Notes: generated by a model from the sequence alone, not told the origin. Positions 43,347 to 53,536 are shown, counted from the first letter of the stretch. The stretch is DNA of 64,000 bases from Hyphomicrobiales bacterium (GCA_039989895.1 JBDXGY010000006.1:248001-312000); one strand, 5' to 3'. Program-made: numbers and translations.

Positions 43347-43832
43347 CTATTGTGTCACCGTATCATTATGGATTGCGCGGAAGACAGCATCCAGTTCACG
43401 TGCCATTACTTTTAAGTCCGGATTTGCATCAGCAAAATAGGGCGTGAAAACATGGCTTGGTGTTTTGTAAGAAAGCGTTGACGTGCCATCTGTATTTTCT
43501 GTGAGGTAAAAGCGGATAGGGGCTTCCATGCCAGCCGCGACACTGGCCTCTAACATCCTCACTGCCCAAACATTATTATAGACACCAACAACACGATTGC
43601 CGGGAATAGTAAGGCCACGGCCTTTTGCGCCAAGCGTTGCGCTTGCGGTAGTGATGTGGCCCATTTTGTTGGCTTTAATCGCAGCTTTCAGGCGTGGATA
43701 AAGCTCTGCATAGGCGTGGGGTGTTTTTGTCACCACCCAACCATCACGCGGAGCAATCTCGCCTGCATGGGCGGTCAGTATTGAGAAAATTGCCGAAAAT
43801 AAAATGGCGATATGTGTCGTAAAAATGCGCAT
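43347..43832 (-). CDS. Secreted DUF302 protein
   Basis: About 161 residues from the ATG at 43832. The first ~23 residues are a signal peptide ending at AHA. The mature domain has the DUF302 pattern, with LYPRLKAAIKAN early and VVGVYNNVWAVRMLEA in the centre. The fold is known but the role is unclear; members often sit beside sulfur and redox genes. It follows the YeeE gene by 25 bases on the same strand. Confidence 0.83.
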   Translation of the reverse strand: MRIFTTHIAILFSAIFSILTAHAGEIAPRDGWVVTKTPHAYAELYPRLKAAIKANKMGHITTASATLGAKGRGLTIPGNRVVGVYNNVWAVRMLEASVAAGMEAPIRFYLTENTDGTSTLSYKTPSHVFTPYFADANPDLKVMARELDAVFRAIHNDTVTQ

Positions 43833-43857
43833 TGGGTTGCCCAACTTTCTTGTTGTT

Positions 43858-45063
43858 TTACAAATTGAATCGCATCTTAGTGCGAATACCAAGCACGCTG
43901 CCAGCAAAGCCGAAAATCAGCCACCACCAACCATGCATTGAACCAGAAACAAGGCCACCAAGATAAGCGCCAATGTTGCAACCATAGGCAAGCCGCGCGC
44001 CATAGCCCATCAAGAGGCCACCCAGTATGGCGGTAGCGAGATCCTTCGGTTTTATTTTGAGAGTAGGCTGCCATTTTCCAGCAAGGCCAGCGGCCACCAT
44101 AGCGCCAAAAATTATGCCAAAATTCATCACGGATGTGGCATTGGCAAAAACGCTGCGCTCTAGTGTTTTGACACTCCACGCAGGCCAATCTTGAACAGGA
44201 ATTCCAACGGAATAAAACATCTTCGCGCCCCAAAAGGCAAAGCCGGATGTGATGCCCCATGGACGATGTAAGACGAGTAGGGTGCCGAGAGAAACAATCA
44301 CGAGCGCTAACGCACCCAGAAGCTTTGACCATTTTCCAGTCAGAAAACTTTCAGTTTTTCCAAAGCCTTCCAATTCGCCCCATGTGCGCTTCTCAAGCCA
44401 GATACTCAAGAGATAAATCGATCCCAGTATTGCGAGGAAAATAGCGATTGCTGTTGGTGCGCCAAATTCGCTGACAAAAGAAAATCCTTGAAAACGGGGC
44501 ATGCTATGCCAGAAACTTAGATGATGGGTGGCGATGACTGATCCCATTATGAAGAAGAAGAGTGTCACCATCATCCGGCTTGAGCCGCCGCCTGATGTGA
44601 ACAAAGTGCCAGAGGCGCAGCCGCCGCCGAACATCATACCAAAGCCAAACATGAACGCCCCGACGGCCGAACCAACGCCCCACGGATTGACAAAACCGTT
44701 CGTGCGTAGGTTCCAGACTTCTCCGCCAAACCATGGCAGGTTTATAGATTTCCCATAATCGAGCAGTAAAAAGGAAATGCAGATCGTAAGGCCGATTAAA
44801 ATCATCTGTGCCCTAAGGCCGTTGCCCCGCCGCTCCACGACAATGCGTCGCCATGCCGCAGTAAATCCGAATGAAGCATGATAAAGCGCAAAGCCAGCAA
44901 ATCCACCAATAAGAACCGCGCCACCACGATTAATCGTACCGTGATCAACCGCAAGCCAAGCAACAAGAATAAGGCCTAAAACTCCAACGATAATGATGCT
45001 GTTTTGCTTTTTAGGAACCAAAGGCAGAGCGCCCATTCCTCCTGTATCTGCAATGTTAGCCAT
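43858..45063 (-). CDS. YeeE/YedE-family sulfur transporter
   Basis: A 401-residue protein with about nine or ten membrane segments. Two cysteine motifs mark the family: MFGGGCASGTLFTSGGG and YGCNIGAYLGGLVSGS, which in TsuA-type proteins guide thiosulfate through the membrane. It is a full-length fused form, unlike the half-size pmpA/pmpB type. It probably imports thiosulfate or another sulfur compound, with the DUF302 protein as partner. It diverges from the TPR gene over a 265-base gap. Confidence 0.85.
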   Translation of the reverse strand: MANIADTGGMGALPLVPKKQNSIIIVGVLGLILVAWLAVDHGTINRGGAVLIGGFAGFALYHASFGFTAAWRRIVVERRGNGLRAQMILIGLTICISFLLLDYGKSINLPWFGGEVWNLRTNGFVNPWGVGSAVGAFMFGFGMMFGGGCASGTLFTSGGGSSRMMVTLFFFIMGSVIATHHLSFWHSMPRFQGFSFVSEFGAPTAIAIFLAILGSIYLLSIWLEKRTWGELEGFGKTESFLTGKWSKLLGALALVIVSLGTLLVLHRPWGITSGFAFWGAKMFYSVGIPVQDWPAWSVKTLERSVFANATSVMNFGIIFGAMVAAGLAGKWQPTLKIKPKDLATAILGGLLMGYGARLAYGCNIGAYLGGLVSGSMHGWWWLIFGFAGSVLGIRTKMRFNL

Positions 45064-45328
45064 TTTCCTTCACCTTCCGCATATAAATTCGTCAATTCGA
45101 CAATAAAACCTCTGATTTTCCAAGATTTGTTTGGTAAAGAGTATTTATTGCTCACTAATATGTGATTTTGAATAGATTTTTGTGTTCAACATGAGCTCCT
45201 ATGTTCAGGTAGTGTTCATGAGGATTACACGATAAAGACGATAAGACAAAACGGGTGTGCCTTCGACATGCCATATCAATCCGGAAAAGATGAGGATTGA
45301 GTTTTATGACAAGAACGGATGAATAATA

Positions 45329-46738
45329 ATGCAAGATAAATTTGGATGTGAAATTGAGATTTCAGGTGGCAATCCAGAAGCAGCCCTCGCTGCGTGGGAT
45401 GGTCTATGCCATGCTTTCTTGTCACATGGAATTACCACACCAGATTTTCTTGGTGATCTGTTCAAACATGATCCTGACAATGTACTTGGTTTGGCGTGCA
45501 AAACCATTTTTATGGTTTTAGCAGGGCGTCGTGAGGTGATGAAAGGTGCTGGAAACGCTCTCGACAAAGCAACAAAAGTTATGGAAGAGCGCGGCACATT
45601 GCCTCGTCGTGAATTGGATTATTTAACGGCTGCCAAACTTTCCTATAATGGTCAGTGGGCACGTGCTGCAATTATTCTTGATGCTATTGGCGATTATGAG
45701 CCCCATGACGCAATGGCATTTAAACTTTCTTACGGCTTGCGTTTCATGCTCGGGGATCGTTTTGGTCTGCGTGCTTCAAGCCTTAAAGCGATTGAGCGCT
45801 TTGGCCCTGGCCATGTAGCCACTGGCTACATCTATGGCTGCCATGCATTCGCCCTCGAAGAAACGGGTGATTACAAAGCGGCTGAAAAATTTGGTAAAGA
45901 AGGTGTCTTCATGGCACCGGATGATGCTTGGGGCCTACATGCTGTAGCCCATGTATTTGATATGACGGCGCAAGCTGAAGCGGGCATTGACTGGCTCGAA
46001 AAGCGCGAAAACCAATGGGCGCATTGCAACAATTTTTCTCTCCATTTCTTCTGGCATTTGGCTCTTCATTATCTTGAAGTGGGTAATTATCAAAAAGCCC
46101 TCGATCTTTATGATAATGATATTCGCCAAGACCACACCGATGACTATCGTGATATTTCTAATGCAACGGGCCTCTTGGCACGGCTTGAGGGACTCGGTGT
46201 TAATGTGGGTCATCGCTGGGAAGAACTGAATGCCCTTTGCGAAAAGCGCGCTGATGATAATTGTGTTGTCTTCGCTGACCTCCATTATATGCAGGCCCTT
46301 GGCAGCATGAATAATGTGAAGGCCATGGATAAGCTTATATCTACTCTGCAAACCAATGCAGATAACGGAATGCGCGACACAGATGAAGTAAACCGTGCTG
46401 TGGGTATTGTGGCGGCAAAAGGTATCCGTGATTTTTATGATGGCGACTTCAAATCAGCATTCAATCAACTTGCCAGCGCCCGCCCATTAATGCAGCAAAT
46501 CGGTGGCAGCCATGCGCAACGTGATAATTTTGAACGCATGACCATCGATGCAGGCCTTAAAGCAGGTCGCTATCAAGAGGCAAAAGCATTGATTGAAGAC
46601 CGCACATGGCGCCGTAGCGTGGAAGATTCTTACGCTCGCGATCGTATGACTGCGGCACTTACGGAAAATTTTGGACAAAAAAATGATAGCAATACGGGTA
46701 AAACACCTTTAATTGCTTTGGCCACAGCACAGAATTGA
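45329..46738 (+). CDS. TTC38-like tetratricopeptide repeat protein
   Basis: A 469-residue soluble protein built of helical repeats, resembling the TTC38 family. Recognisable parts are GHVATGYIYGCHAFALEETGDY, a conserved HAVAHVFDM and WHLALHYLEVGNYQKALDLYD. The function of bacterial TTC38 proteins is unknown to me; TPR folds usually bind other proteins. It has no signal peptide. OpgC follows after 59 bases. Confidence 0.82.
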   Translation: MQDKFGCEIEISGGNPEAALAAWDGLCHAFLSHGITTPDFLGDLFKHDPDNVLGLACKTIFMVLAGRREVMKGAGNALDKATKVMEERGTLPRRELDYLTAAKLSYNGQWARAAIILDAIGDYEPHDAMAFKLSYGLRFMLGDRFGLRASSLKAIERFGPGHVATGYIYGCHAFALEETGDYKAAEKFGKEGVFMAPDDAWGLHAVAHVFDMTAQAEAGIDWLEKRENQWAHCNNFSLHFFWHLALHYLEVGNYQKALDLYDNDIRQDHTDDYRDISNATGLLARLEGLGVNVGHRWEELNALCEKRADDNCVVFADLHYMQALGSMNNVKAMDKLISTLQTNADNGMRDTDEVNRAVGIVAAKGIRDFYDGDFKSAFNQLASARPLMQQIGGSHAQRDNFERMTIDAGLKAGRYQEAKALIEDRTWRRSVEDSYARDRMTAALTENFGQKNDSNTGKTPLIALATAQN

Positions 46739-46797
46739 TAAGTAAACTCTTATCTATGCGCATGCGTTGTCCTTGGAAGTATCAGGAAGACTGAGTA

Positions 46798-48201
46798 ATG
46801 AATGAACAACCGACATCGGGTTCGATGGCTGGCACTGACAAGGGGGCTACCCTTGCAAATAATGATCATAAATCAATCGATCTTAGTAAAGTAAAGCGCC
46901 CACGCGACCCACGGCTCGATTTTTTCCGTGGCATCGCCATGTTCATTATTTTGATTGCACATACATCATGGAATCAGTGGACATTGTGGATACCCGCTCG
47001 GTTTGGTTTTTCTGATGCGACAGAAATATTTGTGTTTTGCTCAGGCATGGCTTCCGCGATTGCGTTTGCAACCGTCTTTGATCGGCACAACTGGTTCATG
47101 GGTACTGCGCGCGTCATCTATCGTACCTGGCAGGTATACTGGGCACATATAGGCATGTTCATTGTTGTTTGTGTTTGGGTCTCATGGATAGATGTCGTTG
47201 GAGGTCATGGTAATTTCATGAAAGCGCGGCTCAACCTTTTGCCGTTCTTTGAGGTCAATACTTCACAACAATTGATGGGCTTGTTGTCTCTTACCTATGT
47301 GCCAAATTATTTCGACATTATGCCGATGTATATGGTCATCTTGTTGATGATCCCTGTGGTGATGGCACTGTCTAGAATCTCTCCCTATGCCGCTATGGGT
47401 TTTTGTCTCTTGCTTTGGCTTGGGACCAATATTGAAGCTTGGTACAACTGGTATTACGATGCCAGTTCTAATTGGCTGCGCTTTTCCGCCGAGCCTTGGA
47501 AGAGCGAAAACTTTCAAGCGTGGTACTACCAAGGCGAAATTCCTGAAGACGTAGAAGCAAAATTAAATCCGCGCTGGTGGTTTTTTAATCCCTTTGCCTG
47601 GCAGCTTATTTTCTTCAGTGGTTTTGCCTTTATGCGTGGATGGTTGCCAAAACCACCGGTGAATAAAACTCTGATTACGATCGCTATTGTTGTCATTATT
47701 GCTTCTCTCCCTCTCGCTTATTTTCGCATTTATAACGGTAGCCTTTGGAGCGATGAGTTAAATGAATGGTTGAAATCAACACCGTTGAAAGAATGGCGTG
47801 CCTCTCTTCGCTGGCTTATCTGGAAGACAGACTTTGGCCTGTTCCGCTATACGCACTTCCTTGCTGTTGGTTATCTAGCATGGGTCGCGGTAGGTGAGGG
47901 TGGTAAGCGTCTTAAGGGTGATGGCCTTTGGGGTAAGATTGTTGCGATCATCCAAAAAGTTGGCCAGCAATCCCTTGCTATCTTCCTTTTCTCCATGGTG
48001 TTTGCGCAAATCATTGGATACACATTCTATCCACCAGTGGACCATCCGTTCCATATCACAGCTCCTGGTTCTCAGTGGCGCTGGTTGCATACGACAGTTG
48101 TGAATTTTGGTGGTATGATAACGTTGGTCTTCGTGGCTTATTCTGTTGGTTGGCTCAAAAAACAACCATGGCGTAATCCCCCTAAAGTTAAAGCGGCCTA
48201 A
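46798..48201 (+). CDS. opgC: OpgC-type acyltransferase
   Basis: A 467-residue membrane protein with about ten segments. The opening RDPRLDFFRGIAMFIILIAHTSWN and the GFSDATEIFVFCSGMASAIAF stretch match the OpgC family. OpgC proteins add succinyl groups to osmoregulated periplasmic glucans. Together with OpgH upstream it suggests the cell makes substituted glucans. The ~45 residues before the first segment are polar and cytoplasmic. Confidence 0.87.
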   Translation: MNEQPTSGSMAGTDKGATLANNDHKSIDLSKVKRPRDPRLDFFRGIAMFIILIAHTSWNQWTLWIPARFGFSDATEIFVFCSGMASAIAFATVFDRHNWFMGTARVIYRTWQVYWAHIGMFIVVCVWVSWIDVVGGHGNFMKARLNLLPFFEVNTSQQLMGLLSLTYVPNYFDIMPMYMVILLMIPVVMALSRISPYAAMGFCLLLWLGTNIEAWYNWYYDASSNWLRFSAEPWKSENFQAWYYQGEIPEDVEAKLNPRWWFFNPFAWQLIFFSGFAFMRGWLPKPPVNKTLITIAIVVIIASLPLAYFRIYNGSLWSDELNEWLKSTPLKEWRASLRWLIWKTDFGLFRYTHFLAVGYLAWVAVGEGGKRLKGDGLWGKIVAIIQKVGQQSLAIFLFSMVFAQIIGYTFYPPVDHPFHITAPGSQWRWLHTTVVNFGGMITLVFVAYSVGWLKKQPWRNPPKVKAA

Positions 48202-48274
48202 TCATTCTTTTCCCTTGACCTTACGCTGAAGCCCGCTAGCTTGCAGAGTTGAAGACGCAATGGGAAGTGAATGT

Positions 48275-49429
48275 ATGAGTGACGCAGTAAAAGACGCGGT
48301 TAAAAAGCAGCTTAGCCTTGTGAAAGGGCCGGACCTTAAAGGTGATTTGATGTCACTGGATTTAGTGTCTGATATCTTTGTTACCGGTGAAAAGGTGATG
48401 TTCTCGATATCTGTACCAGCTGAGCGTGCAGAAGAACTTGAGCCATTGCGCAAAGCCGCTGAAAGCGCCGTGCTTGAAGTGGATGGGATTAACAAGGTTA
48501 CGGCCGTTTTGACCGCTGAAAAAACAGGTGGTTCTGGCGCGCCAGCACCCGCACAGCCAAAAGCCAATCCCCAATCGAATCCAATGGCCGCTCCTCCATC
48601 ACAACAAGCTGAAGCTGCCAAAGCCGGTGTTCCCGGCGTCAAACACATCATTGCGGTCGCCTCAGGCAAAGGCGGAGTGGGTAAATCCACCACTTCGATC
48701 AACCTTGCATTAGGTCTTTCTGCTTTGGGTCATGAGGTTGGTGTGCTGGATGCTGATATCTACGGTCCATCCATGCCACGCCTTTTGGGCCTCACAGGTC
48801 GGCCTGAAGCAGAAGGTCGTCTGCTACATCCGATGGAAAATTTTGGCATTAAAGTCATGTCCATGGGTTTCCTCGTTGAAGAAGAAACGCCGATGATATG
48901 GCGTGGCCCAATGGTCATTTCTGCGCTCACCCAGATGCTACGAGAAGTGGCTTGGGGTGAATTGGATGTGCTCGTTGTTGATATGCCACCGGGAACCGGT
49001 GACGCACAATTGACCATGGCGCAGCAGGTGCCGCTTTCTGGTGCGGTTATTGTCTCAACGCCACAAGATCTGGCGCTGATTGATGCTCGCAAGGGTCTGA
49101 ATATGTTCCGCAAAGTGGATGTACCCCTTCTCGGTCTCATCGAGAATATGAGTTATTTCATATGCCCGTCTTGTAATGAGCGATCAGACATATTTGGTCA
49201 TGGTGGCGCGAAGCGAGAAGCCGAGCGCATTGGTGTGCCCTTTTTAGGAGAAGTGCCGCTTCATATGAGCATTCGTGAAACGTCCGATTCTGGAGCGCCA
49301 ATCGTTGTGTCAGAACCATCATCGGCCCATGCTGAAATCTATCGTGATATTGCGGCACAGGTATGGGAAACATTGGAAGGCGACAGTGTGAACGCGCCAA
49401 AGAGTGCGCCAAAGATCGTGTTTGAGTGA
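48275..49429 (+). CDS. apbC: Mrp/ApbC iron-sulfur carrier ATPase
   Basis: About 384 residues from the ATG at 48275; the frame opens 15 bases earlier at an ATG without a better site. It has an N-terminal MIP18/DUF59-type domain (about 1-85), an Ala/Pro-rich linker (about 90-120), and a deviant Walker A P-loop (VASGKGGVGKSTTS). The CxxC in FICPSC near 300 binds a bridging 4Fe-4S cluster in the dimer. It delivers Fe-S clusters to apoproteins. Beside it is the Fe-S-dependent regulator RirA. Confidence 0.93.
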   Translation: MSDAVKDAVKKQLSLVKGPDLKGDLMSLDLVSDIFVTGEKVMFSISVPAERAEELEPLRKAAESAVLEVDGINKVTAVLTAEKTGGSGAPAPAQPKANPQSNPMAAPPSQQAEAAKAGVPGVKHIIAVASGKGGVGKSTTSINLALGLSALGHEVGVLDADIYGPSMPRLLGLTGRPEAEGRLLHPMENFGIKVMSMGFLVEEETPMIWRGPMVISALTQMLREVAWGELDVLVVDMPPGTGDAQLTMAQQVPLSGAVIVSTPQDLALIDARKGLNMFRKVDVPLLGLIENMSYFICPSCNERSDIFGHGGAKREAERIGVPFLGEVPLHMSIRETSDSGAPIVVSEPSSAHAEIYRDIAAQVWETLEGDSVNAPKSAPKIVFE

Positions 49430-49502
49430 GTATGGTGCGCGGACTTGGAACAAACACTGCTAAGTGCTACGGTTGTTTTCTCATATCAACTCGGAGCGTC
49501 CA

Positions 49503-49970
49503 ATGCGTCTAACCAAACAAGCTAATTATGCGGTTCGTATCTTGATGTATTGCGCCGCGAACGCGGATGGGCTGAGCAAGGTTGCAACAATTGCGAAAGT
49601 CTATGATGTATCTGAGTATTTTTTGTTCAAGATACTCCAGCCACTCGTCGAAAGCGGATATATCGAAACCGTGAGAGGGCGATCTGGTGGCATCCGCATG
49701 GCCAAGTCTGCTGCTGATATTACATTGGGTGAAGTGATACGTGCTGCTGAGGATAAATTCATTATGGCGGAATGTTTTGAAGAAGATGCAACATCTTGTC
49801 CGCTTCTGTCTTCCTGCGCATTTAATTCCGCACTCTCCGAAGCTTTGGGAGCCTTTTTTAAGGTCCTAGATAGCTACACAATTGAAGACCTTGTTGTGAA
49901 CAAAAGCCGTGTCCGTGAACTTTTAGGAATGTTCGGCATGGAAGAAGGCGAAGTCGCGGCAGTTTCTTGA
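49503..49970 (+). CDS. rirA: Rrf2-family iron regulator RirA
   Basis: About 155 residues from the ATG at 49503, behind GGAG. The N-terminal winged helix starts MRLTKQANYAVRILMYCAAN, and the cluster cysteines Cys91, Cys99 and Cys105 (AECFEEDATSCPLLSSC) stand at the positions described for rhizobial RirA. RirA with a 4Fe-4S cluster represses iron uptake genes when iron is sufficient, taking the place of Fur in Rhizobiales. An IscR or NsrR identity is less likely given the whole-length similarity. Confidence 0.93.
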   Translation: MRLTKQANYAVRILMYCAANADGLSKVATIAKVYDVSEYFLFKILQPLVESGYIETVRGRSGGIRMAKSAADITLGEVIRAAEDKFIMAECFEEDATSCPLLSSCAFNSALSEALGAFFKVLDSYTIEDLVVNKSRVRELLGMFGMEEGEVAAVS

Positions 49971-50094
49971 GGTTTGATAGCTGGAGCTAAATTTTTTCAT
50001 ATAGCTTCAATCAACTTGCTCTCTTTCATCTCTTGACGATACATTCGTTGACGTTGAAGTTATGCCGACACGATGAACGTTATGGAGTCCCTTT

Positions 50095-51738
50095 ATGAGC
50101 CGTGCTGATTATGAGGCTTTTCCCAAAACAAAAGCCAATTATGAACCACTGACACCCCTGTCTTTTCTTGTGCGCACAAAGGATATTTATCCACATCGTA
50201 CGTCGGTGGTTTATGGCAAACGCCGCTTCACGTGGGGTGAAACCTATGAGCGCTGTGTTCGCCTTGCCTCTGCACTACATAATCATGGCATCGCTATTGG
50301 TGACACGGTGTCTGTTATGGCACTGAACACGCCAGAAATATTTGAAGCGCACTACGGGGTAAATATGGCTGGTGCCGTGTTGAACACCATCAATGTGCGG
50401 CTAGATGCTGATACGGTCGGCTATATTTTAGAATTCGGTGAAGCAAAAGTTATCATTACGGATACTCAGTTTTCAGACACCGTCAAGGAAGCACTGAAAC
50501 TGTCGGGGCGAGATGATATTCTTGTCATAGATATTGTCGATGAGGAAGTTGAAAGCCTGCCGCAAGGTGGCGAACGTCTTGGCACTATGACCTATGAAGA
50601 GTTTCTCGACAGTGGTGAGCCTGCATTTGATTGGAAAATGCCAGAAGATGAGTGGCAATCGATGGCGTTGAATTTTACGTCTGGCTCAACTGGTCGCCCC
50701 AAAGGCGTCGTTTATCATCATCGCGGTGCTTATATGATTGCGACAAGTACAGCCATGGGCTGGCCTGTGCAAAAACACCCCGTTTATATGTACATTGTAC
50801 CGATGTTTCACTGCAACGGTTGGGGGCATGCTTGGACAATGACCGCGATGGCTGGCACCATTATATGTTGTCGTAATGTGGTTGCCAAAGATATGTATGA
50901 TTTGATCGCTGAACACAAAGTCACCCATTTTGGCGGTGCACCAATTGTCTTGTCATTCTTGATCAATGCAAAAGACGATGAAAAGCGTGCATTTGATCAT
51001 GAGGTCAATGTATATACAGCTGGCGCTCCTCCGCCTGCGGTAGTTTTGGAGGCTGCCGGTAAAATAGGTTTCAATGTTACTCATGTTTATGGCCTGACTG
51101 AAACTTATGGCCATGTGACCGAGTGTGCATGGCAGGATGAGTGGGCAGATTTATCCTCACAAGAGCGCGCGGGTATTCAGTCGCGCCAAGGGGTGGCGGT
51201 GCAAAATATGGAACCGATAACGGTACTTGATCCTGAAACGGGAGAGCCTGTACCACACGACGGCGAGACAATTGGTGAAATTGCTATGCGTGGTAATTGC
51301 GTCATGAAAGGTTATTATAAAAATCCCGAAGCAACCGATGAAGCATTCAAAGATGGATACTTCCATTCGGGTGACTTGGCCGTCATCCATCCGACAAAAT
51401 ATATTCAAATAAAAGATCGGTTGAAGGATATTATTATCTCGGGGGGGGAGAATATTTCCTCCGTCGAAGTAGAAGCGACACTTGCGCGACACCCGAAAGT
51501 AATGCTTGCAGCCGTGGTTGCTAAACCAGATGAAAAATGGGGTGAGACACCAGCAGCCTTTTTGGAATTAAAGCCTGGCGAGACGGTGAGTGAAGCCGAG
51601 ATCATTGCTTTTTGTCGCGAGTATCTAGCGGGGTTCAAATGCCCGAAGTCCGTTTATTTTCAAGAGTTGCCCAAAACGGCGACGGGCAAGATTCAAAAAT
51701 TCGAATTAAGAAAAAAACTAACAGCCTGTTCACGCTAA
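50095..51738 (+). CDS. Acyl-CoA synthetase (AMP-binding, medium/long chain type)
   Basis: A 547-residue adenylate-forming ligase. The phosphate loop TSGSTGRPKG is at 195-204, YGLTETYG in the middle, GYFHSGDLAV near 423 and the catalytic lysine in LPKTATGKIQKF near the end. It would activate a carboxylic acid as acyl-AMP and then acyl-CoA. The whole sequence resembles the group that holds medium-chain fatty acid ligases (AlkK) and the methylmercaptopropionate ligase DmdB; I cannot separate them. It stands alone. Confidence 0.9.
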   Translation: MSRADYEAFPKTKANYEPLTPLSFLVRTKDIYPHRTSVVYGKRRFTWGETYERCVRLASALHNHGIAIGDTVSVMALNTPEIFEAHYGVNMAGAVLNTINVRLDADTVGYILEFGEAKVIITDTQFSDTVKEALKLSGRDDILVIDIVDEEVESLPQGGERLGTMTYEEFLDSGEPAFDWKMPEDEWQSMALNFTSGSTGRPKGVVYHHRGAYMIATSTAMGWPVQKHPVYMYIVPMFHCNGWGHAWTMTAMAGTIICCRNVVAKDMYDLIAEHKVTHFGGAPIVLSFLINAKDDEKRAFDHEVNVYTAGAPPPAVVLEAAGKIGFNVTHVYGLTETYGHVTECAWQDEWADLSSQERAGIQSRQGVAVQNMEPITVLDPETGEPVPHDGETIGEIAMRGNCVMKGYYKNPEATDEAFKDGYFHSGDLAVIHPTKYIQIKDRLKDIIISGGENISSVEVEATLARHPKVMLAAVVAKPDEKWGETPAAFLELKPGETVSEAEIIAFCREYLAGFKCPKSVYFQELPKTATGKIQKFELRKKLTACSR

Positions 51739-51848
51739 AATTCATATCAATTGATGAAAATTAATGTGTTGTGCCATTGGCGTTGAATGATGTTTCCTAT
51801 AGATATTCCTAGGATTAAGAATAAACGCTTATTGATTGAGGTTGACTT

Positions 51849-53042
51849 TTGGAACTGGAAAACGCGCCACTGTTTTTCTGGGTATTGGCAGGTTTATTGA
51901 CACTTGCAGCCATCGCCTCTGCTTTGTGGCCTATGGTTCGCAAACAAAATGATGAACATTTAAATGCCGAGGCAAACGAGGGCACTCGGTTGATCTTGAT
52001 TGATCAGCTTGAAGAAATCAAACGCGACCGCGATCGAGGCCTTATCAATGAAGATGAAGAAGCAAGTGCACGCGCTGAATTGGGCAGGCGCTTGCTCGCC
52101 CTTGACCGGGAAACACCGCCTTCACCAAATACGATAAAGGCTGGCAGGCGTGAGATTTATCCGTGGTTGATGATTTTATTGATCCCACTTGCAACCGTTG
52201 GTTTTTATTCCTTATCTGGAGGGGGTAATCAACCCACTGTGCAGGCGACTTCTGGTGCCAGTGGTCCCGAAGCTGAGGCAGGCAATCCAAGCGTGCCAGA
52301 CATTAAAACATTGGTGGCACAGGTCGAAGCCCATCTTGCGAATAACCCCGATGATGTGCGCGGATGGCAAACAATAGCGCCAGTTTATCAGCGTCAAGGC
52401 AAGCTTGATAAAGCCGAAGAAGCCTTCCGCAAAGCCTTGTCTATTGGCGCAGATGACAAGAGCATAACGGGAGTGATGCAAAACGGCTTGGGTCAAGTCT
52501 TAACCCAAAAAGAGCAGGGTATTGTGGGCGATGAAGCGCTCACTCTTTTCCGTCAAGCACAGATCAATGAACCACGCGATGCTACCGGGTTTTTCTTTGA
52601 GGCTATTGCGTTGTCACAAGACCAAAAACGCAGCGAAGCGATTTCTGCTTGGGAAATTTTAATTGACCGATTTGGTCAACAAAACCCACCTTGGCTCGAG
52701 GTGGCACAACAAACGCTTGCATCATTAAAAGCCGAGGCCGTTGCAGAAGAAACTACAAGTGATGAGACAAAAGGCCCCACAGCTGAAGATGTTGAGGAGA
52801 TCAGCAATTTTAATGAGGAAGATCGAAATGAGTTAATAGCATCCATGGTGGATGGACTTGCGGCACGCCTTGAGAGTGATCCAAACAATTTGAGTGGTTG
52901 GCTTCAGCTCATTCGCTCCTATATTGTATTAGAGAGAAAAAATGACGCCGCGTCCGCGCTCAAAAAAGCGCGTGAGACCTTTAAAGATAATGCACAATCA
53001 ATTTCAAAGCTCGATGAGATTGCTCAACAAAATGATTTGTAG
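51849..53042 (+). CDS. ccmI: Cytochrome c biogenesis protein CcmI
   Basis: A 397-residue protein starting at TTG 51849, supported by GAGG seven bases upstream. Two membrane segments (about 7-27 and 100-120) flank a cytoplasmic loop with a conserved LIDQLEEIKRDRDRGLI, and the periplasmic part has TPR helices from about 165. CcmI holds apocytochrome c and presents it to the CcmFH ligase. It heads the ccmI-E-F-H operon. Confidence 0.92.
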   Translation: MELENAPLFFWVLAGLLTLAAIASALWPMVRKQNDEHLNAEANEGTRLILIDQLEEIKRDRDRGLINEDEEASARAELGRRLLALDRETPPSPNTIKAGRREIYPWLMILLIPLATVGFYSLSGGGNQPTVQATSGASGPEAEAGNPSVPDIKTLVAQVEAHLANNPDDVRGWQTIAPVYQRQGKLDKAEEAFRKALSIGADDKSITGVMQNGLGQVLTQKEQGIVGDEALTLFRQAQINEPRDATGFFFEAIALSQDQKRSEAISAWEILIDRFGQQNPPWLEVAQQTLASLKAEAVAEETTSDETKGPTAEDVEEISNFNEEDRNELIASMVDGLAARLESDPNNLSGWLQLIRSYIVLERKNDAASALKKARETFKDNAQSISKLDEIAQQNDL

Positions 53043-53057
53043 GTGAGGCAATAAGAT

Positions 53058-53516
53058 ATGCAAAAAACCAGAAAGAAAATACGGCTTGTTCTAATCGGCG
53101 TTGTAGGTGCTGTTTTGAGTGTTGCCGTTGGGCTTGTTCTTTTTGGCTTGAGCGATCAAATCACCTTGTTCAAAACCCCGACTGATATTGCGACCGAAGG
53201 TCTTGACCCTGGAACGCGGGTCCGTGTCGGTGGACTAGTTAAAGAAGAGACATGGGAGAAAGAAGGTACGAGCCATACTTTCACAGTGACCGACGGTGGT
53301 AATGACCTTAGCATTACCTATGTCGGTATTTTGCCGGACCTCTTCCGTGAGGGCCAAGGGGTTGTGCTTGAAGGTTCGCGTAATAATTCTGGCGTTTTTG
53401 TCGCCGACAATGTGCTTGCTAAACATGACGAGAATTATGTGCCTAAAGAGGTTGCCGACGCGCTGAAAGCACAAGGGGTCTGGAAGCCGGGCGAAGCATT
53501 GCCTTCAACGAATTAG
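53058..53516 (+). CDS. ccmE: Heme chaperone CcmE
   Basis: A 152-residue protein with an N-terminal anchor (about 9-30) and a periplasmic OB-fold. His123 in LAKHDENYVP is the covalent heme-binding histidine, and Tyr127 the nearby heme ligand. It takes heme from CcmC and passes it to CcmF. It starts 16 bases after ccmI and ends 21 bases before ccmF. Confidence 0.95.
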   Translation: MQKTRKKIRLVLIGVVGAVLSVAVGLVLFGLSDQITLFKTPTDIATEGLDPGTRVRVGGLVKEETWEKEGTSHTFTVTDGGNDLSITYVGILPDLFREGQGVVLEGSRNNSGVFVADNVLAKHDENYVPKEVADALKAQGVWKPGEALPSTN

Positions 53517-53536
53517 AGTAAGGACAGGAATAACAG

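Noticed and set aside
49971-50094. Intrinsic terminator after rirA (TAGCT-GG-AGCTA followed by a T run)
   Set aside because: The T run is present, but the stem would need a two-base loop and gives too few pairs to be convincing.
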